Shown here in pieces: positions 16,907 to 24,176 of a DNA stretch of 64,000 nucleotides. The notes beneath the pieces were generated by a model. The model was not told where the DNA came from. It searched no databases and saw only the letters and a program-made list of their open reading frames with translations. The stretch comes from CAZRRV01 sp045660865 (GTDB lineage Bacteria > Bacillota > Clostridia > Oscillospirales > Acutalibacteraceae), in NCBI GenBank assembly GCA_045660865.1, contig JAZREP010000016.1:1-64000 (forward strand), given 5' to 3'. A program made the position numbers and the translations under genes. Numbering within the stretch: the first letter of the stretch is position 1; each line of letters begins with the position of its first letter.

Positions 16907-16933
16907 GCTTTGTGTTGTAAAAATGACACATAT

Positions 16934-17010
<77 letters not shown>

Positions 17011-17016
17011 AAAATG

Positions 17017-17044
17017 TCCCGCCGCAAGGCGGGCTATTTTTTTA
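17017..17044 (+). terminator. Intrinsic terminator after tRNA-Arg(UCU)
   Basis: Stem CCCGCC/GGCGGG with a GCAA tetraloop (17018-17033), followed by a T run. Confidence 0.9.
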
Positions 17045-17090
17045 TTGCGGTTTTTACCGATTAAATGTTTATAATAACCGATGAGTGAAA

Positions 17091-17119
17091 TTTACAACAT
17101 TTTTTATTTTTTATATGAT
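17091..17119 (+). promoter_or_regulatory. Promoter for the LytTR/DUF3021 pair
   Basis: TTTACA (17091-17096), 17-nt spacer, TATGAT (17114-17119), 27 nt before the ATG. Confidence 0.55.
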
Positions 17120-17145
17120 AATATGCAGATACAGGAGGTGAATCA

Positions 17146-17589
17146 ATGAAATTCAAACTGATTATTGATAAAGAAGGACAAGAAGAAATTGTTGCAACGG
17201 TTCACGAGCGTACAGAGTTGACCGATGTGATTGAGGAACTTGTTTTGAAACACTCCGGCTCAGACCGCATATCAGCATATAATGAGGATGAAATAAAAAT
17301 GCTTGGCTTTTCGGATATAGAATGTATCACGATAATTGACGGAAAGACCTATGCAATTGATTCTAATAATCGCCGTTATCGTCTGAAACAAAGATTGTAT
17401 GAACTTGAAAAACTGTTGCCAACATACTTTATCCGTATCAATAAGAGCTCTCTTGCAAACGAAAATCATTTAGAGCGTTTTGCAGTCACTTACAGCGGTG
17501 CGGTAGATGCCGTCTTTAAATGCGGTTATACAGAATATGTATCCCGCCGTTGCTTCACCCAAATTAAAAGGAGGTTTGACACTAAATGA
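17146..17589 (+). CDS. LytTR-type DNA-binding regulator
   Basis: A 147-residue transcription regulator whose C-terminal half is a LytTR DNA-binding domain: IECITIIDGKTYAIDSNN, then YRLKQRLYELEKLL and FIRINKSSLANENHLERF near residues 100-120. The N-terminal half (KLIIDKEGQEEIVATVHERTEL) is a short non-receiver region, as in stand-alone LytTR regulators. AGGAGGTG precedes ATG 17146. It overlaps the DUF3021 gene by 4 nt (ATGA), a pairing known widely in Firmicutes, where the membrane protein is thought to restrain or modulate the regulator. The target genes are probably itself and unknown others. Confidence 0.9.
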   Translation: MKFKLIIDKEGQEEIVATVHERTELTDVIEELVLKHSGSDRISAYNEDEIKMLGFSDIECITIIDGKTYAIDSNNRRYRLKQRLYELEKLLPTYFIRINKSSLANENHLERFAVTYSGAVDAVFKCGYTEYVSRRCFTQIKRRFDTK

Positions 17590-18011
17590 AGAAGTTTTTA
17601 AAAGAATTTTTATTTAGAGGACTTATAGCCGCTTCGGGAGGTCCCGTTGTCCTTGCTATTATCTACGGTATCCTTGGTGCAACAAATACCGTTAGTAGTT
17701 TCTCTCCAAGCGAGGTTTGTTTAGGTATTTTAACCATAACTCTGCTTGCTTTCATAGTTGCCGGAATGACTGCCGTTTACCAAATGGAACAGCTACCTTT
17801 GGCCAGCGCCATTTTAATACACGCCGCAGGGTTATATGTAGCTTACCTTGTTATTTATTTGATTAACGGTTGGCTAAAACGCCAATTAACCGCTTTTCTT
17901 GGCTTTACAGCTATATTTATCGTAGTGTATGCACTAATCTGGTTGTTCATTTATATAGTGACTAAAATCAAAACAGAACGAATTAACAAACAATTAAAAG
18001 AAAACCTATAA
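17586..18011 (+). CDS. DUF3021 membrane protein
   Basis: A 141-residue integral membrane protein with four hydrophobic segments: near residues 10-30 (GLIAASGGPVVLAIIYGILG), 45-65, 75-95 and 105-130, ending in a short basic tail. The length and four-segment layout match DUF3021. Its start codon overlaps the stop of the LytTR gene (ATGA), so the two are made together and probably act together at the membrane. A terminator follows immediately. Molecular function is not established. Confidence 0.88.
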   Translation: MKKFLKEFLFRGLIAASGGPVVLAIIYGILGATNTVSSFSPSEVCLGILTITLLAFIVAGMTAVYQMEQLPLASAILIHAAGLYVAYLVIYLINGWLKRQLTAFLGFTAIFIVVYALIWLFIYIVTKIKTERINKQLKENL

Positions 18012-18017
18012 TATCAA

Positions 18018-18048
18018 AAAGAGCCTGTCATTTGACAGGCTCTTTGTT
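18018..18048. terminator. Bidirectional intrinsic terminator
   Basis: A 13-bp stem (AAAGAGCCTGTCA with TGACAGGCTCTTT, 18018-18045) with a very short loop, ending the LytTR/DUF3021 operon and the convergent GTPase-like gene. Confidence 0.9.
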
Positions 18049-18051
18049 TAA

Positions 18052-18990
18052 TTAAAATGTTACCACTTGTTGCTCGGGTGGGGTAGTGCGCGAAAGGGAA
18101 ATAGCCTCTAATACAGGGCCCGTTCCTTGATAACCCTTGTGCCGTTTGATTTTTACATTTGCGGTAAGCACCGCCCAATCACGAGAATTCCAACTCCCGA
18201 CATCGGGTGTTTCGCATATTAAACCGCCGTAGCTAATATCATCTGCACAACAGGTCATAATATGCCGACCAATTACAATAGTGCCTTTGGGCAGTTTAGG
18301 GTCGGTAGCAATTATGCCTTTGAACTTAACTGTCTTGTTGTGATATTTCTGTGGGTCCTCCATTAAATCCCTAAACCAAAGACCAAAATCGGTGTCCTTA
18401 ATCGCAACAATATCAGCATCAATATCAAATGGTAGAGGGTCTTCAATATCGTCATAATCAACTCTGCCGTCAAGATATTCGTATGCGATTTCGGCGTTGC
18501 GGTTTGCCGCACGTACAATTTTATGCAAAGCCATTGTGTCAAATCCTTCAGGCACACGGTTAAAAACAACAACCTCTGAACTGCTTAGTTTATCGTAAAC
18601 CAAACTTCGCATATTTGTGTTATAGCCCTCAAAGGTTTCGGTTTCTATAAAGAGCATTTGTTGATAAATTATCCAGTTATCAGGTAATGCATCAATCAAA
18701 TTCTTTATAGGCCACATTCCGTTATATTCAATTACAACACGCTCGGCACGATGCTTTGCAAGAAAACTTGAAAGTAAGGTGTCGCTTAATTCGTCGGTGT
18801 TTTCTATTGTTTCTATGAATACATCTTTTCCGGAAAACTTTTCGGGCTCGTATTCTTGTTCACCTTCTTCACAAAGTAAGAGTAGGGTGCGCTCGGTCGA
18901 ATTAAAACGCTCATCCTCTAACGTTTCTTGTATAAACTTTGTTTTGCCTGCCTCTAAAAAGCCTACAAATAAATATACAGGTATTTCCAT
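18052..18990 (-). CDS. COG0523-like P-loop domain fused to a DUF1980 (YcgQ C-terminal) domain
   Basis: A 312-residue two-part protein. Residues 1-190 resemble a diverged COG0523/CobW GTPase: YLFVGFLEAGKTKF replaces the usual GFLGAGKTT, VIEYNGMW replaces IEPSG, and no CxCC metal motif is present. Residues from about 200 match the C-terminal domain of YcgQ-type proteins (TIGR03943/DUF1980), with FKGIIATDPKLPKGTIVIGRHIMTCCADD followed by GGLICE. YcgQ normally works with a YcgR-type permease, and both are often linked with COG0523 GTPases in zinc homeostasis; no permease gene is visible here. ATG 18990 follows GAGG with 6-nt spacing; an upstream TTG at 19008 lies before that site. It lies 10 nt behind the His-rich GTPase gene. 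Role in metal handling is inferred. Confidence 0.82.
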   Translation of the reverse strand: MEIPVYLFVGFLEAGKTKFIQETLEDERFNSTERTLLLLCEEGEQEYEPEKFSGKDVFIETIENTDELSDTLLSSFLAKHRAERVVIEYNGMWPIKNLIDALPDNWIIYQQMLFIETETFEGYNTNMRSLVYDKLSSSEVVVFNRVPEGFDTMALHKIVRAANRNAEIAYEYLDGRVDYDDIEDPLPFDIDADIVAIKDTDFGLWFRDLMEDPQKYHNKTVKFKGIIATDPKLPKGTIVIGRHIMTCCADDISYGGLICETPDVGSWNSRDWAVLTANVKIKRHKGYQGTGPVLEAISLSRTTPPEQQVVTF

Positions 18991-19000
18991 AATTAACCTC

Positions 19001-20077
19001 TTATTCAAATAAAGCCTTAATTTCTTCTGTCTTCAATTCGGTGCCTATAACACAAATGCGTCCAATTATATCGGCAGAACCGTAGCGTACATCCGGCTCA
19101 TCGGGTACAAAATCAAAATGTATCCACTCATTAGCCTCGCTGTCAACAATACCCTTTGCACGCAAGACTGTACCAAAAGCACCTGAATTAAGTTTATCCA
19201 ATATTTCAACTATTTTTTCATAAGAGAACACTTTGGCGGTTTCAATGCCAACACTTGCAAAAACCTCATCGGCGTGGTGATGCTCGTGATGGTGGTGTCC
19301 GCAATCACAATGCTCATCGTGGTGATGATGGTGATGTCCGCACTCACAATGTTCATCGTGTTCGTGATGGTGGTGTCCACACTCACAATGCTCATCGTGA
19401 TGGTGATGGTGATGTCCGCACTCACAATGCTCATCGTGGTGGTGATGGTGATGGTGTTCTATTTCCACCATTTTATCAGCAGGTGTATTTTGCATTTCTA
19501 TAGCAGACAACAACTGTGCTCCGCTTAACTTGTCCCAATCGGTTGTTACAACGGTAGCATTATTGTTATGCTCTTTAACAAGCGCAATACATTCTGCCAG
19601 CTTTTCTTGACTGCATTTTGCTGTGTGGCTGAATATAATTGTTTTAGCGCTTTCTATCTGGTTATTAAAGAACTCGCCAAAGTTCTTCATATACATTTTG
19701 CATTTTCCTGCATCAACTACCGTAACAAGTCCGTTAATACAAATGGTATTTCCTATTTTTTCTACAGCCTCTGCAACATCGCTCAATTTACCGACACCGG
19801 ATGGCTCAATTAAAATGCGGTCGGGGGAGAAACGGGTTAAAACTTCATTTAAGGATTTGCTGAAATCACCTACAAGACTGCAACAGATACAGCCGGAATT
19901 CATTTCAGTAATTTCAATTCCCGAATCCTTTAAAAATCCGCCATCAATTCCTATTTGTCCAAACTCGTTTTCAATAAGAACAAGCTTTTCACCTTTATAA
20001 GCTTCTTTAATCAACTTTTTAATAAGGGTTGTTTTACCTGCACCCAAAAAGCCTGAAAATATATCAATTTTAGTCAT
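19001..20077 (-). CDS. COG0523 family metal-chaperone GTPase with Cys/His-rich repeats
   Basis: G3E-class GTPase of the CobW/ZNG/YjiA group. Walker A GFLGAGKTTL is at residues 9-18, the metal-site motif CICC near residue 64 and RILIEPSGVG near 95. A long insert at about residues 208-270 carries four 13-residue repeats of the form HHHHHHDEHCECG with small variations, then the C-terminal domain resumes (FASVGIETAKVFSYEKI, HFDFVPDEPDVRYG). The insert should bind several soft or borderline metal ions, probably zinc, with nickel or cobalt possible. His-rich loops are known in this family, but regular Cys-His alternation is more unusual. It leads a two-gene operon with its own promoter; no Zur box could be confirmed by eye. 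Confidence 0.92.
   Translation of the reverse strand: MTKIDIFSGFLGAGKTTLIKKLIKEAYKGEKLVLIENEFGQIGIDGGFLKDSGIEITEMNSGCICCSLVGDFSKSLNEVLTRFSPDRILIEPSGVGKLSDVAEAVEKIGNTICINGLVTVVDAGKCKMYMKNFGEFFNNQIESAKTIIFSHTAKCSQEKLAECIALVKEHNNNATVVTTDWDKLSGAQLLSAIEMQNTPADKMVEIEHHHHHHHDEHCECGHHHHHHDEHCECGHHHHEHDEHCECGHHHHHHDEHCDCGHHHHEHHHADEVFASVGIETAKVFSYEKIVEILDKLNSGAFGTVLRAKGIVDSEANEWIHFDFVPDEPDVRYGSADIIGRICVIGTELKTEEIKALFE
19272..19457 (-). repeat. 39-bp tandem repeat inside the GTPase gene (Cys/His-rich)
   Basis: About four direct copies of a 39-bp unit encode HHHHHHDEHCECG-type blocks (variants HHHHEHDEHCECG and DEHCDCG), followed by a shorter His tail. The DNA is near identical between copies, so copy number may vary by slippage or recombination. 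It is coding sequence, not a CRISPR array. Confidence 0.93.
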
Positions 20078-20111
20078 TTTAGTTTCCTTACGCTTTCCTT
20101 TAATTTATATC

Positions 20112-20140
20112 AGTATAACACCCTAAAAAAATTCTTGCAA
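20112..20140 (-). promoter_or_regulatory. Promoter for the GTPase operon
   Basis: Minus strand TTGCAA (20140-20135), 17-nt spacer, TATACT (20117-20112), 34 nt upstream of the ATG at 20077. Confidence 0.7.
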
Positions 20141-20158
20141 CTTTTTTTAAAAAAGGGG

Positions 20159-20187
20159 TTGACAAATCAAATTTTATGTGTTAGTAT
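20159..20187 (+). promoter_or_regulatory. Promoter for the amino-acid ABC transporter operon
   Basis: Consensus TTGACA (20159-20164), 17-nt spacer, TAGTAT (20182-20187), about 50 nt before the start codon of the binding protein. Confidence 0.75.
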
Positions 20188-20236
20188 GTTAACAGTTTAG
20201 CACGGTAAAGTGCAAAAAGAAAAGGAGATTTTAATT

Positions 20237-21049
20237 ATGAAAAAGATTTTAGCGTTAGTAATGGTTGCCCTTATGACATTGTGTGTTTTCGCCGGTTGCG
20301 GTGCAAAAGACACTAATTCAGATGCAAAACCGATTATCGTTGCAGAGAAAGAATCTGCAGGTGAAGCAGTTGCAAAAGAAGATGCAACACTCAAAGCAGA
20401 TTATGATTACACTGCAGTTGATACACAAGCTAAAGCATTGATGGAAGTTGCCGCAGGCACAGCTGATGCTGCTATTATTGACTATGTAATGTCTATCGGC
20501 TCTATCGGCAAGGGAACAGATTATGAGAACCTTGAGGTTTCCGGTGAAGGCTACAGCCCTGAGAACTATGGTATTGCTTTCCGCAAAGGCTCTGACGTTA
20601 CTGCAAAGGTTAACGAAGCTATCAAAGCATTGCTTGACAGTGGCGAACTTAAAACTATTGCAGATAACTACAAACTTGGCGAATTAGTTACAGCTACCGA
20701 TTCTTTCGAAGCTTTCAAACAGGCTGAAAAAGATTCTGACTGGGAGTACATCAAGAACAAGGGTGAACTCGTTATCGGTATCACATACTTCGCTCCTATG
20801 AACTATGAGAACGAGAATGGCGAATTGGTTGGCTTTGAGACCGAGTTTGCAAAAGCTGTTTGCGCTAAATTAGGCGTTAAGGCTGTATTCCAAGAGATTA
20901 ACTGGAGTGCAAAAGAAACAGAGTTGGCTGCTAAGAACATTGACTGTATCTGGAACGGTATGACAATCACTGAAGAGCGTCAAGAAAATATGAGCATCAC
21001 AATTCCTTACATGCAGAACAAGCAGGTAATGGTTGTTAAATCTAAATAA
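20237..21049 (+). CDS. Amino-acid-binding lipoprotein with circularly permuted SBP_bac_3 domain
   Basis: Solute receptor for the ABC transporter encoded by the next two genes. ATG 20237 follows AAAGGAG; a lipoprotein signal ends at AGC (Cys21). In the usual family order the N-lobe opening LVIGITYFAPMNYEN comes first and the block ALMEVAAGTADAAIIDYVMS with YGIAFRKGSD comes last. Here the order is reversed: residues 31-150 hold the normally C-terminal part (IVAEKESAGEAV to TIADNYKL), a linker of about 25 residues follows, and residues 176-270 hold the normally N-terminal part, ending MQNKQVMVVKSK. Every expected element is present once, so it reads as a true circular permutation with new ends at the inter-lobe hinge. 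The signal peptide and operon are intact, so it is probably functional. Ligand is probably a polar amino acid (inference). Confidence 0.9.
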   Translation: MKKILALVMVALMTLCVFAGCGAKDTNSDAKPIIVAEKESAGEAVAKEDATLKADYDYTAVDTQAKALMEVAAGTADAAIIDYVMSIGSIGKGTDYENLEVSGEGYSPENYGIAFRKGSDVTAKVNEAIKALLDSGELKTIADNYKLGELVTATDSFEAFKQAEKDSDWEYIKNKGELVIGITYFAPMNYENENGELVGFETEFAKAVCAKLGVKAVFQEINWSAKETELAAKNIDCIWNGMTITEERQENMSITIPYMQNKQVMVVKSK

Positions 21050-21054
21050 TTGCT

Positions 21055-21699
21055 ATGTCATTTGAAATTGTAACCGGTGAGCTGCTAAAAGGCTTTGGGG
21101 AAAACTGTTATATATTTCTATTAACATTGTTAATGGCTATTCCCATCGGTCTTATAGTTACATTAGGCTCTATGTCAAAATTTAAACCGTTACAATGGCT
21201 CACAAAAACATTTGTCTGGATCATCAGAGGTACGCCTCTGATGCTCCAGCTTTTTGTGGTTTTGTACGTTCCGGGTCTTGTTTTCGGTATTCCAATGAGA
21301 AATCGTATGCTGGCGGCTTTAATCGCCTTTGTAATCAACTATGCTTGCTATTTTAGTGAAATCTATCGTGGCGGTATAGAAAGCATTTCAAAGGGTCAGT
21401 ATGAAGCAGGTCAGGTTTTAGGTATGACAAAAACCCAAATCTTTTTTAAAGTAGTTTTAATGCAGGTGGTTAAACGCATTGTTCCTCCAATGAGCAATGA
21501 AATTATCACATTGGTTAAGGACACCTCGCTTGCACGTATTATAGCAGTTGCCGAAATATTGATGGCGGCTGAACGTTATGCAGGCAAAGGCCTTATCTGG
21601 CCGCTTTTCTATACAGGTGTATTTTTCCTTGCCTTTAATGGTATTCTCACCTTGTTATTTAGCTATATTGAAAAGAAACTAAATTATTATAGAGGTTAA
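21055..21699 (+). CDS. Amino-acid ABC transporter permease, HisM/GlnP type
   Basis: Membrane channel subunit of a polar amino-acid importer. The 214-residue protein has about five hydrophobic segments and the family motifs FVWIIRGTPLMLQLFV near residue 52 and the EAA loop EAGQVLGMTKTQIFFKVVLMQ near residue 118, followed by LVKDTSLARII. It starts 5 nt after the binding-protein stop and ends 4 nt before the ATPase gene. A single permease gene suggests a homodimeric channel. The sequence is conventional, in contrast to the permuted binding protein it should dock with. Confidence 0.94.
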   Translation: MSFEIVTGELLKGFGENCYIFLLTLLMAIPIGLIVTLGSMSKFKPLQWLTKTFVWIIRGTPLMLQLFVVLYVPGLVFGIPMRNRMLAALIAFVINYACYFSEIYRGGIESISKGQYEAGQVLGMTKTQIFFKVVLMQVVKRIVPPMSNEIITLVKDTSLARIIAVAEILMAAERYAGKGLIWPLFYTGVFFLAFNGILTLLFSYIEKKLNYYRG

Positions 21700-21703
21700 G
21701 ATT

Positions 21704-22462
21704 ATGGCTGTACTTGAAGTGAAAAACATATACAAAAGCTTCGGTAAAGCCGAAGTTTTAAAAGGCATTTCCTTTTCTATGGAAAAGGGAGAGGTTTTGG
21801 CCATAATCGGCTCCTCAGGTAGCGGTAAAACTACTCTGCTTCGTTGCCTTAACTTTTTAGAAACTTTTGAAACAGGAACAATAACTGTTAACGACCAACT
21901 CCTTTATGATGCTGCAGTCACTCAAAAGATGAAAGACAGCGACATACGTTTAAAGAGATTGCATTTTGGACTGGTTTTCCAATCCTTTAATTTGTTTCCG
22001 CAGTATAATGTAATGCAGAATATTTGCTTGGCACCTAAACTGCTGAAACGCGGCACAACTGAGGAAATTGAGAAAAATGCAATGGACATCCTTGAAAAGG
22101 TAGGTCTGGATAATCGTGGGGATGCATATCCTTGTGAATTATCGGGCGGTCAACAACAGCGTGTTGCAATTGCTCGTGCGTTGATGTTAGAACCCGACAT
22201 TCTTTGTTTTGATGAGCCTACTAGCGCTTTGGACCCTGAATTGACTGGAGAAGTATTAAGAGCAATCAAAGAGCTAAAATCAAGCGATAGAACAATGATT
22301 ATTGTTACTCACGAAATGGAGTTTGCAAGAAATGTAGCAGACCGAGTCATTTATATGGCTGACGGCGTAATTGAGGAAGAAGGCACACCTGCAGAGGTGT
22401 TTGAAAACCCGAAATCCGAAAAGCTAAAAGCATTCCTTGCTAATTCATTAGAAAAGATATAA
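21704..22462 (+). CDS. Amino-acid ABC transporter ATP-binding protein, GlnQ/HisP type
   Basis: ATPase of the polar amino-acid importer. The 252-residue protein has Walker A GSSGSGKTT near residue 38, Q-loop VFQSFNLFPQYNV near 88, signature LSGGQQQRVAIARAL near 145 and Walker B LCFDEPTSALDPE near 165. ATG 21704 is preceded by AGAGGTT. It is the last gene of the operon and is followed by a strong terminator. Confidence 0.95.
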   Translation: MAVLEVKNIYKSFGKAEVLKGISFSMEKGEVLAIIGSSGSGKTTLLRCLNFLETFETGTITVNDQLLYDAAVTQKMKDSDIRLKRLHFGLVFQSFNLFPQYNVMQNICLAPKLLKRGTTEEIEKNAMDILEKVGLDNRGDAYPCELSGGQQQRVAIARALMLEPDILCFDEPTSALDPELTGEVLRAIKELKSSDRTMIIVTHEMEFARNVADRVIYMADGVIEEEGTPAEVFENPKSEKLKAFLANSLEKI

Positions 22463-22495
22463 AAAAACAGCGACTCAACGAGTCGCTGTTTTTAT
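22463..22495. terminator. Bidirectional intrinsic terminator
   Basis: A 14-bp stem (22463-22476 with 22480-22493, core AACAGCGACTC) and AAC loop. It ends the amino-acid transporter operon and the convergent asd-dapA-dapB operon. Confidence 0.92.
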
Positions 22496-22496
22496 T

Positions 22497-23243
22497 TTAT
22501 TCATTCACCAAATCGGTCATATCATAAATGCGTGGTTCTTTACCAACTAAGAATTTTGCGGCGTTTACTGCGCCGTTAGCAAAAACGGCTTTGGAAGCAG
22601 CCGAATGGGCGAGGGTAATAACCTCATCAGTGCCCGCAAAAATTACTTCGTGTTCTCCCACAATTGTTCCGCCTCTTACTGAATGGATACCAATTTCATT
22701 GGTTTTCCTTTTTTCTCGTTTTGAGTGGCGGTCATATATATATTCTTTGGCACCGTCATTAACGGCATTTGCTAACATAATGGCAGTACCGCTGGGTGCA
22801 TCAACCTTTTGATTATGATGCTTTTCAATAATTTCAATGTCAAAGCCGTCTCCTAAAACCTTGGCGGCTGCTTTTGCAAGTGAGCAAAGTAAGTTTACAC
22901 CTAAGGACATATTAAAGGAAAAGAAAATCGGTACAAGCTTGGAGTAATCTTTAATTAAGCCAATTTCTTGTTCTGAGTATCCTGTTGTAGCAATAACGCA
23001 GGGCATTTTCTTTTGCGAAGCAAAGAAAAGCAGATTTTTCAAAAGCTTTGGTGTTGAAAAATCAATCAAAACGTCAGCTTCAACATTTACGTCACTGAAA
23101 TTATCAAAGACAGGGTAGGAGTTTTTTAAATTTAAATTGCTGTCGATTCCGGCAACAATGGTGCAATCAGTAAGGTTTTCAACAACACGTGTGATTGTTT
23201 GCCCCATGTGTCCGTTACAACCCACCATAATAATACGGGTCAT
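22497..23243 (-). CDS. dapB: 4-hydroxy-tetrahydrodipicolinate reductase
   Basis: NAD(P)H-dependent second step after the aspartate-semialdehyde branch point in lysine and diaminopimelate synthesis. The N-terminal Rossmann motif reads VGCNGHMGQTI (more usually GAxGRMG). The catalytic block IEKHHNQKVDAPSGTA is near residue 135 and SVRGGTIVGEHEVIFAG near 185. Length (248) is normal. It is the last gene of asd-dapA-dapB, 24 nt after dapA, with AGGAAG before its ATG. Diaminopimelate is needed for peptidoglycan, so this operon should be essential unless duplicated. Confidence 0.95.
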   Translation of the reverse strand: MTRIIMVGCNGHMGQTITRVVENLTDCTIVAGIDSNLNLKNSYPVFDNFSDVNVEADVLIDFSTPKLLKNLLFFASQKKMPCVIATTGYSEQEIGLIKDYSKLVPIFFSFNMSLGVNLLCSLAKAAAKVLGDGFDIEIIEKHHNQKVDAPSGTAIMLANAVNDGAKEYIYDRHSKREKRKTNEIGIHSVRGGTIVGEHEVIFAGTDEVITLAHSAASKAVFANGAVNAAKFLVGKEPRIYDMTDLVNE

Positions 23244-23267
23244 TTTTTCACTTCCTGTAAAAAAGAA

Positions 23268-24155
23268 TTATAAAATGCTTAATTCCTTCATGGTTTTTAT
23301 AAGTTTTTCCTTTGTTGAGTCGCTAGCCTCAATCAAGGGCAGTTTTACCGGTCCGGCATTATAGCCTAACAGGTTCATAGCAGCCTTAACGGGAATAGGG
23401 TTAACCTCTGCAAAAAGAGCGTCAACAAGGCAGTTGATGTCAATTTGAAGCTTAGCAGCCTCAGCTGTTTTGCCGTCAAAGAAGAGTTTGCACATATCGT
23501 GCATAAGCTTAGGAGCAACATTAGATACTACCGAGATAACACCCAAACCGCCTAAAGACATAATGGGAATAACCTGGTCGTCGTTTCCTGAGTAAATATC
23601 TAAAGCGTCACCGCAGTAGTGACGGGTAGCAACTACAGAGGAAATGTTGCCGTTAGCTTCTTTTGTAGCAACAATGTTTTTATGTTCTGCCAGCTTTGCG
23701 TATGTTTCTGGCTTAATATCTACTCCTGTACGGGAGGGAACATTATAAAGAATAATAGGAGTATCAACACGGTCAGCAACATAATTGTAGTGTGCAACCA
23801 AGCCGTTTTGACAAGTTTTATTATAATAGGGAGTTACCATCAAAAGTCCGTCAGCGCCTAATTTTTCGGCTGCCTGTGAAAGCTCTACGGCATACATTGT
23901 GTCGTTACTGCCTGTGCCGGCAATAACAGGAACTCTGCCTGCGGCGGCTTTAATAGCAACCTCTAAGACCTTCAAGTGGTCTTGATGGTCGAGTGTAGAG
24001 GACTCACCGGTAGTTCCGCAAATTACCAAAGCATCGGTGCTCCCTTTAATCTGGTCGTCAACCAATTTTTCCAATTCGGAAAAATTAACGGTATAGTCAT
24101 CATTAAAAGGAGTGATTAAAGCGGTTGCTGCACCTGTAAAAATTCTTTTTTTCAT
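23268..24155 (-). CDS. dapA: 4-hydroxy-tetrahydrodipicolinate synthase
   Basis: Condenses aspartate semialdehyde with pyruvate. The TIM-barrel protein (295 residues) has GTTGESSTLDH near residue 47, YNVPSRTGVDI near 137 (catalytic Tyr) and the Schiff-base lysine in ATKEANGNI near 165. DapA and not an NAL-type aldolase is supported by its place between asd and dapB. The Shine-Dalgarno is weak (TGGAT), possibly relying on coupling with asd 21 nt upstream. Confidence 0.95.
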   Translation of the reverse strand: MKKRIFTGAATALITPFNDDYTVNFSELEKLVDDQIKGSTDALVICGTTGESSTLDHQDHLKVLEVAIKAAAGRVPVIAGTGSNDTMYAVELSQAAEKLGADGLLMVTPYYNKTCQNGLVAHYNYVADRVDTPIILYNVPSRTGVDIKPETYAKLAEHKNIVATKEANGNISSVVATRHYCGDALDIYSGNDDQVIPIMSLGGLGVISVVSNVAPKLMHDMCKLFFDGKTAEAAKLQIDINCLVDALFAEVNPIPVKAAMNLLGYNAGPVKLPLIEASDSTKEKLIKTMKELSIL

Positions 24156-24176
24156 AGTATCAAATCCAATCTTGAA

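Noticed and set aside
19272..19457. CRISPR-like direct repeats
   Set aside because: The 39-bp units are contiguous with no spacers and encode an in-frame protein repeat.
19255..19528. Open frames on the plus strand across the His-rich repeat
   Set aside because: Produced by the periodic GTG/ATG-rich complement of the Cys/His repeats; no start signals.
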